NCBI GenBank assembly: GCA_023627715.1 | Contig: JAMAHW010000086.1 | Location: 1 to 64,000 of the forward strand | From: Periconia sp. R9002 | Taxonomy: Eukaryota > Ascomycota > Dothideomycetes > Pleosporales > Periconiaceae | Length of the DNA stretch: 64,000 nucleotides | Direction of reading: 5' to 3' | In this document: piece by piece, positions 44,664 through 54,356 of the stretch | Layout: every line of letters starts with the position of its first letter | Position numbering within the stretch: position 1 is the stretch's first letter | Translations under genes and position numbers: made by a program | The notes under the pieces: model-generated | Told to the model about the DNA's origin: nothing | What the model saw: the letters and a program-made list of their open reading frames with translations, nothing else | Databases searched by the model: none

Positions 44664-46867
44664 ATGACCGGCTCTCGACTAATGCGTGTATCCATGTCGC
44701 AACGACTTCAACCTAGGGGGGTACATCATGCTGCAATACAATGGGTAAGGGGTCGTAGAGGGAGAGTGTTTGTTTTTTCGACGTTGTTGGGGTTGGTCAT
44801 TTTGATTTTGGGATGTGCGGGCAATGCGGAGGTTTGTTCGTTCAGTACTCATGAACCATCTATTTCTACTAACTTTGCGAAAATGGGTTTGGATAGACCA
44901 TCTCAACATCTTACCACGCCCTCTCATCAAATTACCAACTCCCTTCCTGGCGCTCGCACACAGCGCATCTGCCGGCGTACTTTACCTCGCCCCTGCAGCC
45001 GTCCAACGCCTCGTTGGAACTTGAAAATAACCAGGTTGGCCATATTCCTCCTCATCTCAACAAAGCGACGCCGAATTTCCATCTTGTTATGCCTGCCATG
45101 GAAGAGGGCGTTGAGTTCTGTAAAACAACACTTTCGGCGATGATTTTGAATTATCCACCGCCTACGATAGTGGGGTTAAATGAGAAGTTTGAATCGGCAG
45201 AAGACAAGGAGAAAGCTCGCTTGTCAGAGATACACAGATATCTGACTAGCGAAAAGCTAGTCAATGATGAAGATATGATGCTTATAGTTGATGGTAGAGA
45301 TACTTGGTTCCAGCTGCCCAGCGACGTTCTCATTAGACAGTATCAGCATGTGTTGGAAGATGTCAATGCACGCTTGCTTCGACTTTACGGCGACCAGTTC
45401 AAGCAGACTATTGTGTTTGGCGCGACAAAAACCTGCGAGGAGGGTGTTACTTGCCAGCATATGCCAGAGCCCATGCTCCCATCGAATATTTACGGGCCTG
45501 ACACGGGGAAAGAAACGAGGAAGACCCCAGCAAGATTTTTGGATTCTACCATGTTGATGGGCCCAGTGAAAGGCTTGAGGGCATTGTATCAGGAGGCTTT
45601 GCGTGTCATGGAAACGGGTGAGAGCAGAACTAGAACTGTTCAGTCTGTAATGTCTACCATCTTTGCCAGGCAAGAAATGGCACGCAACAAGCATCGGAAA
45701 CAGTACAAAATTGCTCAAGCTACCAACATGTTTCTGAACTGGTTCGACAATTTTGCAGTGGCAGCGGCGCAAGTAAAAGAGGACATTGAGGGGGAACTTG
45801 CTCTTCAAGAAGATCATGAGTATGAGATGATGGTTGGACTTGACTACGCACATACCCTTTTCCAGCCCTTCGAAAACTGTGCCAAAAATGAGTTACTTCC
45901 GCTACTCCACGACGGGTCTGTCGATCTCTCCGAATATCACCACAAAGGTACTCCTACCCCACCTCTCACCATCCCCATGGCACTTCGCGATTCAATACCA
46001 CCTTACTGGACACCCGATTTCTCGCATAACAACCCTTCACCCAATGAGAAAGCAGTCTACATTGATCGACTAGAGTATAATGAAGAGATCGATAAGCTTC
46101 GCGACCGCGATACCCCCTGGGAGTCTACAACTCTAGTCCAGAACACATACACCGGCACTATTCCTGCTCTATTTCGAGTCGACGACGATGAATCCGCGCA
46201 ACTCCCAGGTCTTGCTACTGGAGACATTCACCCCTCACGTATACCTCTCTCCTCCAACATCTCCTGGGATTCATTTTGGTATGCCGGTTATGAACGTGCT
46301 CTGCTGCGCAATTACTTTCGCATTCCGCAGTCAACAGTCGGATATCACAATGTTGCAGTCGGAGGAGACCGCCTTTGGGACCAACGTGGAGGGCGAGGCG
46401 GCATCTGGACAGCTAAGGAGGGGTTGTGGTTACCATGGGGCGAGGTGGATGGCGTGTGCGGTTCACTCGCGCTACTTAAAGCGGTCTTTCCGGATGGCAA
46501 GGGCGTTTGGTTACATGAGGCAGAAGGAGAGCAGGGCGAGGAAGACCGGATCAAGGAGGAAAAGAAATATCTTGAAGCCGTCGAGAAGAAGGAAGCGGAG
46601 GAAAAGGAAGAGGAAAAGGCTGCGGCAGAGCGAGCTAAGCAAGAGGAAGCGCAGAGGCAAGAGGCGGAGCAGAAGGAGAAAGAAGAGCAAGAACGTCAGA
46701 GAATTCAAGAGGAGCAAGAGCGTGAAATGCTCGAGAGGGAGAGCCACGAAGAAGAGGAAAAGAAGGAGAAACTAAGGCTGGAGCAGGAAGAGTACGCCAG
46801 GGTGCTGGGCGACAAGCTGACCAAGTGGAAAGGGAAAATGGCGGAGTCTTACGAAGGGCATACATAG
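44664..46867 (+). CDS. Glycosyltransferase-like type II membrane protein with charged coiled-coil tail
   Basis: Two exons (44664-44831, 44897-46867) give 712 residues; an ATG at 44694 would shorten it by ten. Exon 1 encodes a basic stretch and a signal anchor (VFVFSTLLGLVILILGCAG), so a Golgi-lumen orientation is expected. Exon 2 carries FHLVMPAMEEGVEFCKTTL and the acidic DxD-like block LIVDGRDTWFQLPSDVLI, which resembles the glycosyltransferase domain of PLOD-type enzymes and a conserved fungal hypothetical family. Later blocks (ARFLDSTMLMGPVKGLRAL and WDSFWYAGYERALLRNYFRI) are also family-like. From about residue 600 the protein is a long Glu/Lys/Arg coiled coil of roughly 95 residues, unusual for a luminal enzyme, before a short end. 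The sugar donor and acceptor are unknown. Confidence 0.65.
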
Positions 46868-46968
46868 TTAGTTGATCTTGTTAGTTATTCACTCACATTC
46901 ACATCTTGTTATTTAGAGTAATATGATTTTGAATTTCTTTCTGGATTGATTGCTTGGTTCCCACTCAA

Positions 46969-47007
46969 GGAAGACACGCGGACTCTTCTGCGGTCCTTCG
47001 TGTTTCC
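46969..47007. other. Hairpin element, copy 1
   Basis: GGAA-G-ACACG (46969-46978) pairs with CGTGT-TTCC (46999-47007), with one bulged G. After a C at 46979, an inner stem GGAC/GTCC (46980-46983 with 46993-46996) closes the loop TCTTCTGCG. Two unpaired T lie on the 3' side between the stems. It is the first of three related hairpins. Confidence 0.7.
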
Positions 47008-47087
47008 ATGAGGTGCAGAAGGAAAAAACTAATTACAAAAACAAAAAACCCACGCACAAAACAAAACAAAACAAAAGAAGAAAAAAT

Positions 47088-47128
47088 GGGAAACAAGTGA
47101 GCACTTCTGCGGCTCAAACTTGTTTCCC
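47088..47128. other. Hairpin element, copy 2
   Basis: A perfect 11-bp outer stem (GGGAAACAAGT at 47088-47098 with ACTTGTTTCCC at 47118-47128), a 4-bp inner stem GAGC/GCTC and the 9-nt loop ACTTCTGCG. Two unpaired A lie on the 3' side, the same layout as copies 1 and 3. Confidence 0.8.
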
Positions 47129-47144
47129 GGAAAGAAAGAAGCGA

Positions 47145-47177
47145 AACACGTGAGCACTTCTGCGGCTCGAACGTGTT
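47145..47177. other. Hairpin element, copy 3
   Basis: A 7-bp outer stem (AACACGT at 47145-47151 with ACGTGTT at 47171-47177), inner stem GAGC/GCTC, loop ACTTCTGCG and unpaired GA on the 3' side. Compared with copy 2, one outer-stem A-T pair has become C-G with both sides changed. Confidence 0.8.
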
Positions 47178-47451
47178 GAGTATTAAAAAATTATAAAAAG
47201 AAAAAAGAAAACAAAAAAGAAAACAAAAAACCCACCAAAACAAAAAAACAAAAAAACAAAAACTCCAGAACTCCAAAACACCAAACAAACAAAACCAATC
47301 CAGAGATGCCCATTGGGCTCCAAATGCTTGTACCAAACCACCAGACCAGAGACCAAAATACCAAAGACAAACCGGGGATGACAACACTAGACACCCCAAC
47401 ATTCCTACCCAGTCCAACGACCCACACCCCTATACAACTCCGTGTGATCCT
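47178..47451. other. A/C-rich spacer between convergent genes
   Basis: The plus strand is rich in AAAAC and CCA words with few T residues (a strong strand bias) up to the end of the minus-strand gene. No coding signal was found. Confidence 0.5.
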
Positions 47452-50400
47452 CTATCCGAAGATCAACGAGAGCCCCCCAAGGATCACCATGACACCGACG
47501 ACGCAGGAAGGGAACCACAGAGTGGGCTGCGCGGTGTCACTGGCCGGCACCTTGGGGGGTGACGGAGCGCGAGGGAGGGCGGGGGCGGGAGGAGGAGTGG
47601 GCGCAGCAGGGACGGGAGGTCGAGGAGGTAGAGCAACCTCCTCTTCCACAGTCGAGTCCGCGACTAACCGGACCGACTTCCCTGCTGCACGGAATGCTGG
47701 TTCCAGTTCCAGCACAGAAGGCATATGACCCCCGAGGGGGCGACCTGGGCCGTAGATGCGGTGGCGCAGTTTGCCTACGTCAAACTTTGCCAGCCGCTTC
47801 TGGCACCGACCGACTTCCCGAGCCAGGAAGCTCAAAAACGGGCTCTCACGATCGAAGTACATGGGGCCCAAGTCGAATTCGGTCGCGAGGGTCTGGAAGG
47901 AGTCCCTCAACTCCTCCAGATGCTTGGCGGCGCGACCGACCTTGAACGACACGGGCATCCCATGGACGATGTGGGACTCGTCTGGCTCGGGAATGGTGTC
48001 GAGAGTGCACTGGGGCTGAGCCCAGAAGTCCCAGTAACACTCTTCATATGCCTTTGTGGCGACCTGCACCGCCGCGATTTGCGCGTCCAGCTCGGAGAGG
48101 ACGGACTCGTCCGTCCACTCCTCCCCGTTACCGAGGGCTGCCTTGACGTTGACTGCCACATCCGCACTGGCCTCCAGAAGAGGACCATAGGGTGCGGAGC
48201 GGGCCGCCTCGTCCCAGGTGAGGAACGTTAGGAGGGCAACGAGGCGGTTCGCCAGAGGCAGCGAGCTGGGCGCCAGGCCCCGCAAGACGTGCTCGACCTT
48301 GCTAGGAAGCAGGTCGTAGTCATACGTCGGGGCCTGGTATCTCCCCCTTGACCGAAAAAGAGCCGCTGGGACGGTCTTGATCTGATTGAGGACGGCGTTG
48401 TAAGGGAACGGCCGCGGAGGAGAAACCAGGCCCGATGCGGGGGCGGCGGTTGCAGGAGGAACAGGAACCGATGGGGTGGAAGGGTACTCAGTCTGAGTCC
48501 CTATTGACGAGACAGCTGGAGCAGCAACAGTGGAGACCGGGGCGACAGGAGCGGACACAGCCAAGACACCGATAACACCAGTAAGGGCAGGCACCTCGGT
48601 TTGGGTGCTCTGGGAGTTGGAATCTGAGTGCGTCTGGGAGTTGGAATCTGCGGGCGTCTGATCTCGTGCCTTTTTGAGGGCTTTCTTGAGACTCTTCACT
48701 TTCTTGACGAGCTGTGTATTCTGGTCCATCATCTCCTGGCGTTCCTTCTGTGCATTCTCTGCGAGTGCGGCTAGCTCTTTTCCTTGTGCTATAAGAGTTT
48801 TCTGTTGGTCCTGCTCTTGTCGTGCTTTCTGAAGTAATTCCATTCGCTCGCGGTCACTTTCTTCGAGTAGGGCAGATTGCTTCTTGAGTGATTCTTCCAC
48901 AAGGCGATTGTTCGCCTCGCTTGCTTCTAACTGCTGCTTCATCCTAGAAAGTTGTTCTTGTAGCTGAGCTTCGGTGTTTTGGTCTCGTTGGCTGTCGTCC
49001 AACTTTTGATTGAGAATCTGGACCTCTGCGGCAAGGCGGTCTCGTTCTCCCTCGCAATGGTTGGCCATTTCTTCTGCGTTAAGTGCCCGCTGCAGCAGCT
49101 GAGCTTGATCATTCTCCTTGCGATCGCTGTCGTTGATACGGGCAGTGAGCTCTTGGAGCTTCTGATCTAGGCGGCGACGTTCCATCTCGCTGTCGGCTAA
49201 TTTTGCTTCAGCTTGCGATGTTTGTTGTTGTATATATGCTTCAGCTTCCTGCTTGAATGATGCCTTCTGCTGCTCGTGGATCTGACGCTGTTGCTCTAGC
49301 TCTTGCTCGTATTTGCTGTTCTGCTGTTGTGAAGCTTGCTCAAAACGCCGCTGTCGATCATCCAGCTCTGTCTCGTAGTTGTGGCGCTGCTGCAACAGCT
49401 CCTGTTCGTGTATAGAATTTTGCTCCTGAAGCGCTTGTCGGTGAGCAAGGTGCTGCTGCTGGATTTCTGATCCTTGATCTTGACGCTGTTCTAACCGCTT
49501 TTCCAGGTTCTGGCGATGCTGAATTTCTTCCTCGAGCTTGTTGCGGTGCTGCAGTAACTGTGTCTCGTAGGTTCCTCGAATCTCCATCACCTCAATCTCG
49601 TATTTGTCGCGCTGTTCCTGCATTATCTCCTCTTGATGGGCGCGTTCTTCGGCTATCTCGGCCTGCAGGACATCGAGACGAGCTTTAAGAATCAGTGCGC
49701 TCTCGTTGGGTTTGGGTGTGGGGATCGGGACTGGCGCGAAGGCTGGGGCTTTCTCCCCATCATCTTCCTGCATGCTGTCTTTGGACAACTCTTCGAGAAG
49801 TGCTTTTTCCAATTCGTCATCATCATTATCCTGGCGGGCTTTCTTGCCTTTTGGATCATGTTCTTGATCAACTTGCTCTATGGAGCGCTTCGGATTCGAC
49901 GATGTAGAACTTTGATCTTGGCCAGATGATGGTGTGGGGGCTTGTCCGAATGGCGGCATTGGGCCTGGGTTGAATTGAGGTGTCGAGGAAAGCGTGGATT
50001 GAGGTTGTGAAATTGGACCTGAGCCAAACTGAGGATTGAAAGATAGGCCTGAACCAAATTGGGGTTGGAACGATGAACTTGGGCCAAATTGAGGTTGAAA
50101 AGATGAAGCTGAACTGAACTGAGGTGTAAAACTTGAACCAAACTGTGGAAGTTGCTGTGTCTGAGGCATCGAAAACTGAAAATTGGGAACCTTCTCGGAT
50201 CCAGATGGTTTTGCTGAGGTCTTTTCCATAGTGGGTTCATTGGCACCGGCGAGATCGAGTAGCTCCTTGTCGAAGGCGCTCAGTTGCTTGGGCTTTCGCA
50301 GGGGCTTGATAGAACGTGAGGCTGGGAAAATGATCTCACTCTCTCTAGCCATACCTGGCTGCAGGCGAGCAGGGTCCATAGGGGGGTAGTCACCCAAGCA

Positions 50401-50694
50401 CGTGGTCAGTCGGTTGATCCAGTGGTACGGAGCCTCCTTCTCGCTCCAGGTCTCCAAGTCACGGACCATTGCGTCGTGGTACTCGAGGTAGACTGACTCT
50501 GATTGCGGTCTCGTGAGTGCATCTTTCCAAAGTTTTGAAGCGAGCTTGTTTACGACGGTGTCGATTTCGTCCTCCTTTATGTACCAGTGCATAAAAACGG
50601 GCTCGTCTGCAGTCCTGGCCGCAACATGGATATTGCATTTAGTTACAAACCGCTTAAGCGCCTGCAGGCTAATACTCTTTGGAACGTTGGCCAT
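47452..50694 (-). CDS. Large FG-repeat, coiled-coil, tail-anchored protein
   Basis: This single-exon gene encodes 1080 residues. Residues 1-130 are a folded-looking domain (FVTKCNIHVAARTADEPVFM, SVYLEYHDAMVRDLETW). Residues about 180-265 form a low-complexity stretch with repeated PQFG (four copies), PQF and PFG, similar in style to FG nucleoporins. A basic patch NPKRSIEQVDQEHDPKGKKA may be a nuclear localisation signal. Residues about 320-690 are one long Gln/Glu-rich coiled coil. After a Val/Pro/Ala linker comes a second folded region (about 790-1000, with YEECYWDFWAQPQ), a proline-rich spacer and a C-terminal membrane segment (FPSCVVGVMVILGGLSLIF), making it a probable tail-anchored protein. 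I do not recognise the family; a nuclear-envelope or pore-associated role is a guess from architecture. Confidence 0.75.
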   Translation of the reverse strand: MANVPKSISLQALKRFVTKCNIHVAARTADEPVFMHWYIKEDEIDTVVNKLASKLWKDALTRPQSESVYLEYHDAMVRDLETWSEKEAPYHWINRLTTCLGDYPPMDPARLQPGMARESEIIFPASRSIKPLRKPKQLSAFDKELLDLAGANEPTMEKTSAKPSGSEKVPNFQFSMPQTQQLPQFGSSFTPQFSSASSFQPQFGPSSSFQPQFGSGLSFNPQFGSGPISQPQSTLSSTPQFNPGPMPPFGQAPTPSSGQDQSSTSSNPKRSIEQVDQEHDPKGKKARQDNDDDELEKALLEELSKDSMQEDDGEKAPAFAPVPIPTPKPNESALILKARLDVLQAEIAEERAHQEEIMQEQRDKYEIEVMEIRGTYETQLLQHRNKLEEEIQHRQNLEKRLEQRQDQGSEIQQQHLAHRQALQEQNSIHEQELLQQRHNYETELDDRQRRFEQASQQQNSKYEQELEQQRQIHEQQKASFKQEAEAYIQQQTSQAEAKLADSEMERRRLDQKLQELTARINDSDRKENDQAQLLQRALNAEEMANHCEGERDRLAAEVQILNQKLDDSQRDQNTEAQLQEQLSRMKQQLEASEANNRLVEESLKKQSALLEESDRERMELLQKARQEQDQQKTLIAQGKELAALAENAQKERQEMMDQNTQLVKKVKSLKKALKKARDQTPADSNSQTHSDSNSQSTQTEVPALTGVIGVLAVSAPVAPVSTVAAPAVSSIGTQTEYPSTPSVPVPPATAAPASGLVSPPRPFPYNAVLNQIKTVPAALFRSRGRYQAPTYDYDLLPSKVEHVLRGLAPSSLPLANRLVALLTFLTWDEAARSAPYGPLLEASADVAVNVKAALGNGEEWTDESVLSELDAQIAAVQVATKAYEECYWDFWAQPQCTLDTIPEPDESHIVHGMPVSFKVGRAAKHLEELRDSFQTLATEFDLGPMYFDRESPFLSFLAREVGRCQKRLAKFDVGKLRHRIYGPGRPLGGHMPSVLELEPAFRAAGKSVRLVADSTVEEEVALPPRPPVPAAPTPPPAPALPRAPSPPKVPASDTAQPTLWFPSCVVGVMVILGGLSLIFG

Positions 50695-50704
50695 GGCTGC
50701 TCAT

Positions 50705-51320
50705 TTGCGATGTGTATAGACCGACGTCTTCCATAGGCAGGGTTTTTGGAAGCAGAGAAGAGCGCTGGTTAAGTGTTGTGGATAGAGAGTGAGATTTTGG
50801 GCGCCAAAGAAGGATGTCTATAAGAGGCAAAGTGTGTGGTAGGTAGGCAGCGGGATACCAGGAGTGATAAGACGGAGGGGTTTGGAGGGCTCAGGGAGTC
50901 GGTGATGAAGAACACTGCTGTAGATGACGCCGTGGGGAGACAGTGGCAGGTCGGCCATCCAAAGAAGGAGGTGCCTAGGACTCAAAGTCTGTCCTGGATT
51001 GGCGGCGGGGTTACAGGCGTGATAGGAGGAGGTGGATAGCTCAAAGCGATGGAGATATAGAAAGTTGGTTATGAAGCGACGCCTTGAGTAGACAGTGGCG
51101 GGCCGGGCGTCCAAAGCTGGATTGGTTGTGAGACGCAGGGCGTGTCGTGGGAAGGCAGTGGGCTTTTAGGCGTGAAAAGAAAGAGGAGCTGGATGGCTCA
51201 ATGGGTTGGGAGTAAGAAAGATGCTTATGCAGCAAGATCGTCGTTGGAAAGGTTGTGGATATGAGAGTATGAAAAGGTTGTGATGGGTAGGTTGGGGAGA
51301 GCGAGGCAGGAAAGAAGGCA
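50705..51320. repeat. Degenerate tandem repeat, unit about 153-155 bp
   Basis: Starts of comparable units lie at 50860 (AGGAGTGATAAG), 51015 (AGGCGTGATAGG) and 51168 (AGGCGTGAAAAG), giving periods of 155 and 153 bases. Shared internal words include CCAAAG at 50804, 50959 and 51111 and GACAGTGGC near 50938 and 51091. A partial earlier copy precedes 50860. The array sits directly upstream of the start (50694) of the large coiled-coil gene, so it covers that gene's promoter. Confidence 0.7.
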
Positions 51321-54300
51321 ACTTATAGAGTAGATGCGGCGCCAAGAGAAAATTTTGCTATTGTGCTTAGAGGGCGGTGGGATAAGTGAGAGAGGCAGGC
51401 GCGGCGAGGTTGGTGAACGGGTGTAAACAATGCACTCAAGCTCGTCTTGGCAGCAACCCGGCGGCATTGACTCATAGAGTCACTGGCCGTTTGCCTTTTG
51501 ACGTCCTTCACTGGCTATTGAGTCTACTCTGCAGCTAGTGAACCAGTATTCACCAGCGATATCGGGCAAGTGGCAGGGTTGAAGCAGTGGCCCGTGGTGA
51601 GGCAGGCAGATGGCGCGATCAAGGCCGTTTGCTGGTTGCTTAGTTGGTGGAGAATAGCAGTCTAGGCCGTGAGAGCTAGCAGTGAACAAACTAACATGGT
51701 TGTGGAAAGAAGATAGGGACGGTGAGAGTGAGAGGTTGTGGCGGTGGAGCTATTTCACCGCCACGGCCGTGTTGTTTTCAGCAGAAGATGATATATACCG
51801 TCGCCAAGCCACGGCATCGACATGGAAGTTAGCATGACTACTTGCTCAACACGTGTTTGAGCTACGTGTCACAGAGTGTACGTTGTAAAACCTGTACTAT
51901 AAGTACATGTCACACACCAAGTACCTTGAAGCAAATCCTAGTCGAAGCCCTTTGTGGTGGCATTCGAGCTATTTAAAATCTCATTTATATCTCTCTCCAT
52001 AGAAAATAGTATAGCCAGGTCTGGTCGCAAAAAGCAATTAAAGTAGCATCGGATGTTGGAAATAACTTCTACAACATCGTACATTGTGAATGTATTTGAA
52101 CAACCATGAGCTATCCAACTCGACTCTTCAACATGAAGAACCGTACTCTATGTGATTGATTATGGAGGCGTTTTGTAATATAGATAGCAAGCCGTAATTT
52201 GACCTTGGTCTGATTATTCGTGGTCTAGGTTAGGATGTATGGTGGAAGTTCCATTTACAGCACTTGAGTTTGTATACAATGTTGTCTTTGACATCAATTA
52301 TTCATTGTGAAAAGGAATTGATATAAACAGTACCGTTTCATGATGAAAACACAGGTTCATATCACAAGCTATAAATAACGAAACCAATTGATTTCTCTTG
52401 ATTGAGACAGTATATTCATATAAAACAGTCCCGTAAAGGTGCTATTCATCAAGCTTTGATACCCGGAGTTTTATGCGCATGCTCCTCATGTAGTAGTAAA
52501 GTCATCCAATATTCCCAAAAGTTCATGTCATCCTACTTAAATCAATACCTCTCCAAGATTGCCACCTTAATCCAGTCATGCTGTCTCACTTAGATGCCGG
52601 CTCCTTACTGGCGCGTAATAGCTATGAAACATCGATTCTGCATTCATCGCATTTCCTAGCATAACTATCAATAGAGATCTCGAAACAGCCCGAGAAGCAT
52701 AACTCTCTATATCCGCGAAGCCGCCCATTGAGGCAGACATGAGAGATCCATTCAGTGCGCTTTCAGATTGTTCGAGACGATAAAAGCGGAAATAACATTC
52801 AGAATGGAAAGCTCTTGAGCAGGGGCAACATCAGAACTCGTACTTTCGGAGTTTATATCCCACTATTTGAGATTCAATTCGTTAGGTCATTTATTCCTAT
52901 ACACTAAATAGATCTCAAAAAGAACCAATTAGATATGGGTAGCTTGCTTACTATTGATATCGATTGAGAGTGATAGAATATATGTCTTATTGATACATAT
53001 TATCATTCTCATCTATTATAAACCAGGTAACGCCAACGAACTCCCCGCACGATAAATTCTTTGTGCATCATTGCTTAATAAATCTGTTGAAAAAACAGAA
53101 CGAAAGTTCTCAAGGCGTCAACCAATTGATGCTAACGTATATTGATGTCAAGTTATCATTAGTGATCAATATCATTGTATTTGCATGTAGCCTGAGAGTA
53201 AGTCCCGCGAAGTGTCGATTTGTACATGCGCCAAAGTTCACTGGCTCTACACATACAACAATAGCAGCATCATCATTTCTTTAAATAATCTCTTTTTACG
53301 CTCTGTGATATTAGTGCGATGGGGATAGCCTGAAGTGAATGGATGACCGTGAATGAGGTGAGGTCGGAACAAAGATGATCCGTGAGGTTCTGACACATGA
53401 CCCTACCGTTCCCTTCAATGTTTGCTCCAGCTGATATGCACATATACATGTATGCATGCACATGTGGACATAAAGTCGATTAATGTTCTTCACCTGTCTG
53501 CAGGAAAAAATCTAGAATACTTTTACTCCCCTTGCGACGATAAAAGTCAGCACACAGGTACGATTTTTCTAATCACATATTTTGTATCAACGATTGAATG
53601 ATCATTTGTCATTCATTGAATGTCTGACTTTCACCACATAGATTGACGTATCATTCGTTCAAGTAATTGATATGTTGAAAGGCCATCTGCCGGTTCCTTC
53701 AAGCATCGAACTAGGGAAACATATCAATGAAATTCGCATTTACTAATCTGAGAGAGAGAGGGGGGAAAATTACCATGTCGTCATAGATAGCGTCTATAAT
53801 CGTCTAGCATCCTTCAACGCTTGCGTCGTCGAAGGTTCGACTACTCGCTTCTTCCGCCTACCTCCCCATCCGCGGCTGTTTCCTCGCATTCGTGCCTAAA
53901 CGGCTAATATAAACTTTCCCCCCACAGAACCCCCGCCTCCTCTCACCCACTCTTCCTCCACACATCTAGATTCTCTTTGTCGTAGCGATCATCTAGTGCC
54001 GATGAGAAAAGTGACCATGCGGGCCAATCTGCTTGCATATCTTCGTCCATGCCCCTGCCGAGACATCCCGGGACAAGTAGACTGAAAAGGCTTGTCTGCA
54101 AACCCAGCAAAGCTACTTACGCTTGCAGCTTCTGTAGCCCGGCTACTGGACCTGTAAATGAACTAGACCGTTCGTGAATTGAAGAATGATTTCCGGGTCA
54201 ACGGGACAGACGGTGGCGATATGATGTGTATATAACTACACGTGCGCGCGCGCGGTAATACCCAAAGCTACTTGTTTGCGTCTTCTACGAAACAATTGAA

Positions 54301-54356
54301 GAAGACAATTGAGTGCTAGCTGAGCATTAATCTCTTGCTGCACGCACATTTAGGAC
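51321..54356. other. 3-kb AT-rich stretch without recognised genes
   Basis: Composition falls to AT-rich between about 51850 and 53750. Open frames are short and have no family features. No tRNA, transposon terminal repeat or CRISPR-like array was seen. A pyrimidine-rich, GC-richer segment (53810-53960) and a short (CG)-alternating word at 54244-54254 lie before the carboxylesterase gene and may belong to its promoter. Confidence 0.45.

Noticed and set aside
47306..48231. Plus-strand frames opposite the coiled-coil gene
   Set aside because: Gly/Arg- or Leu-rich shadows of the Pro/Ala-rich minus-strand coding sequence.
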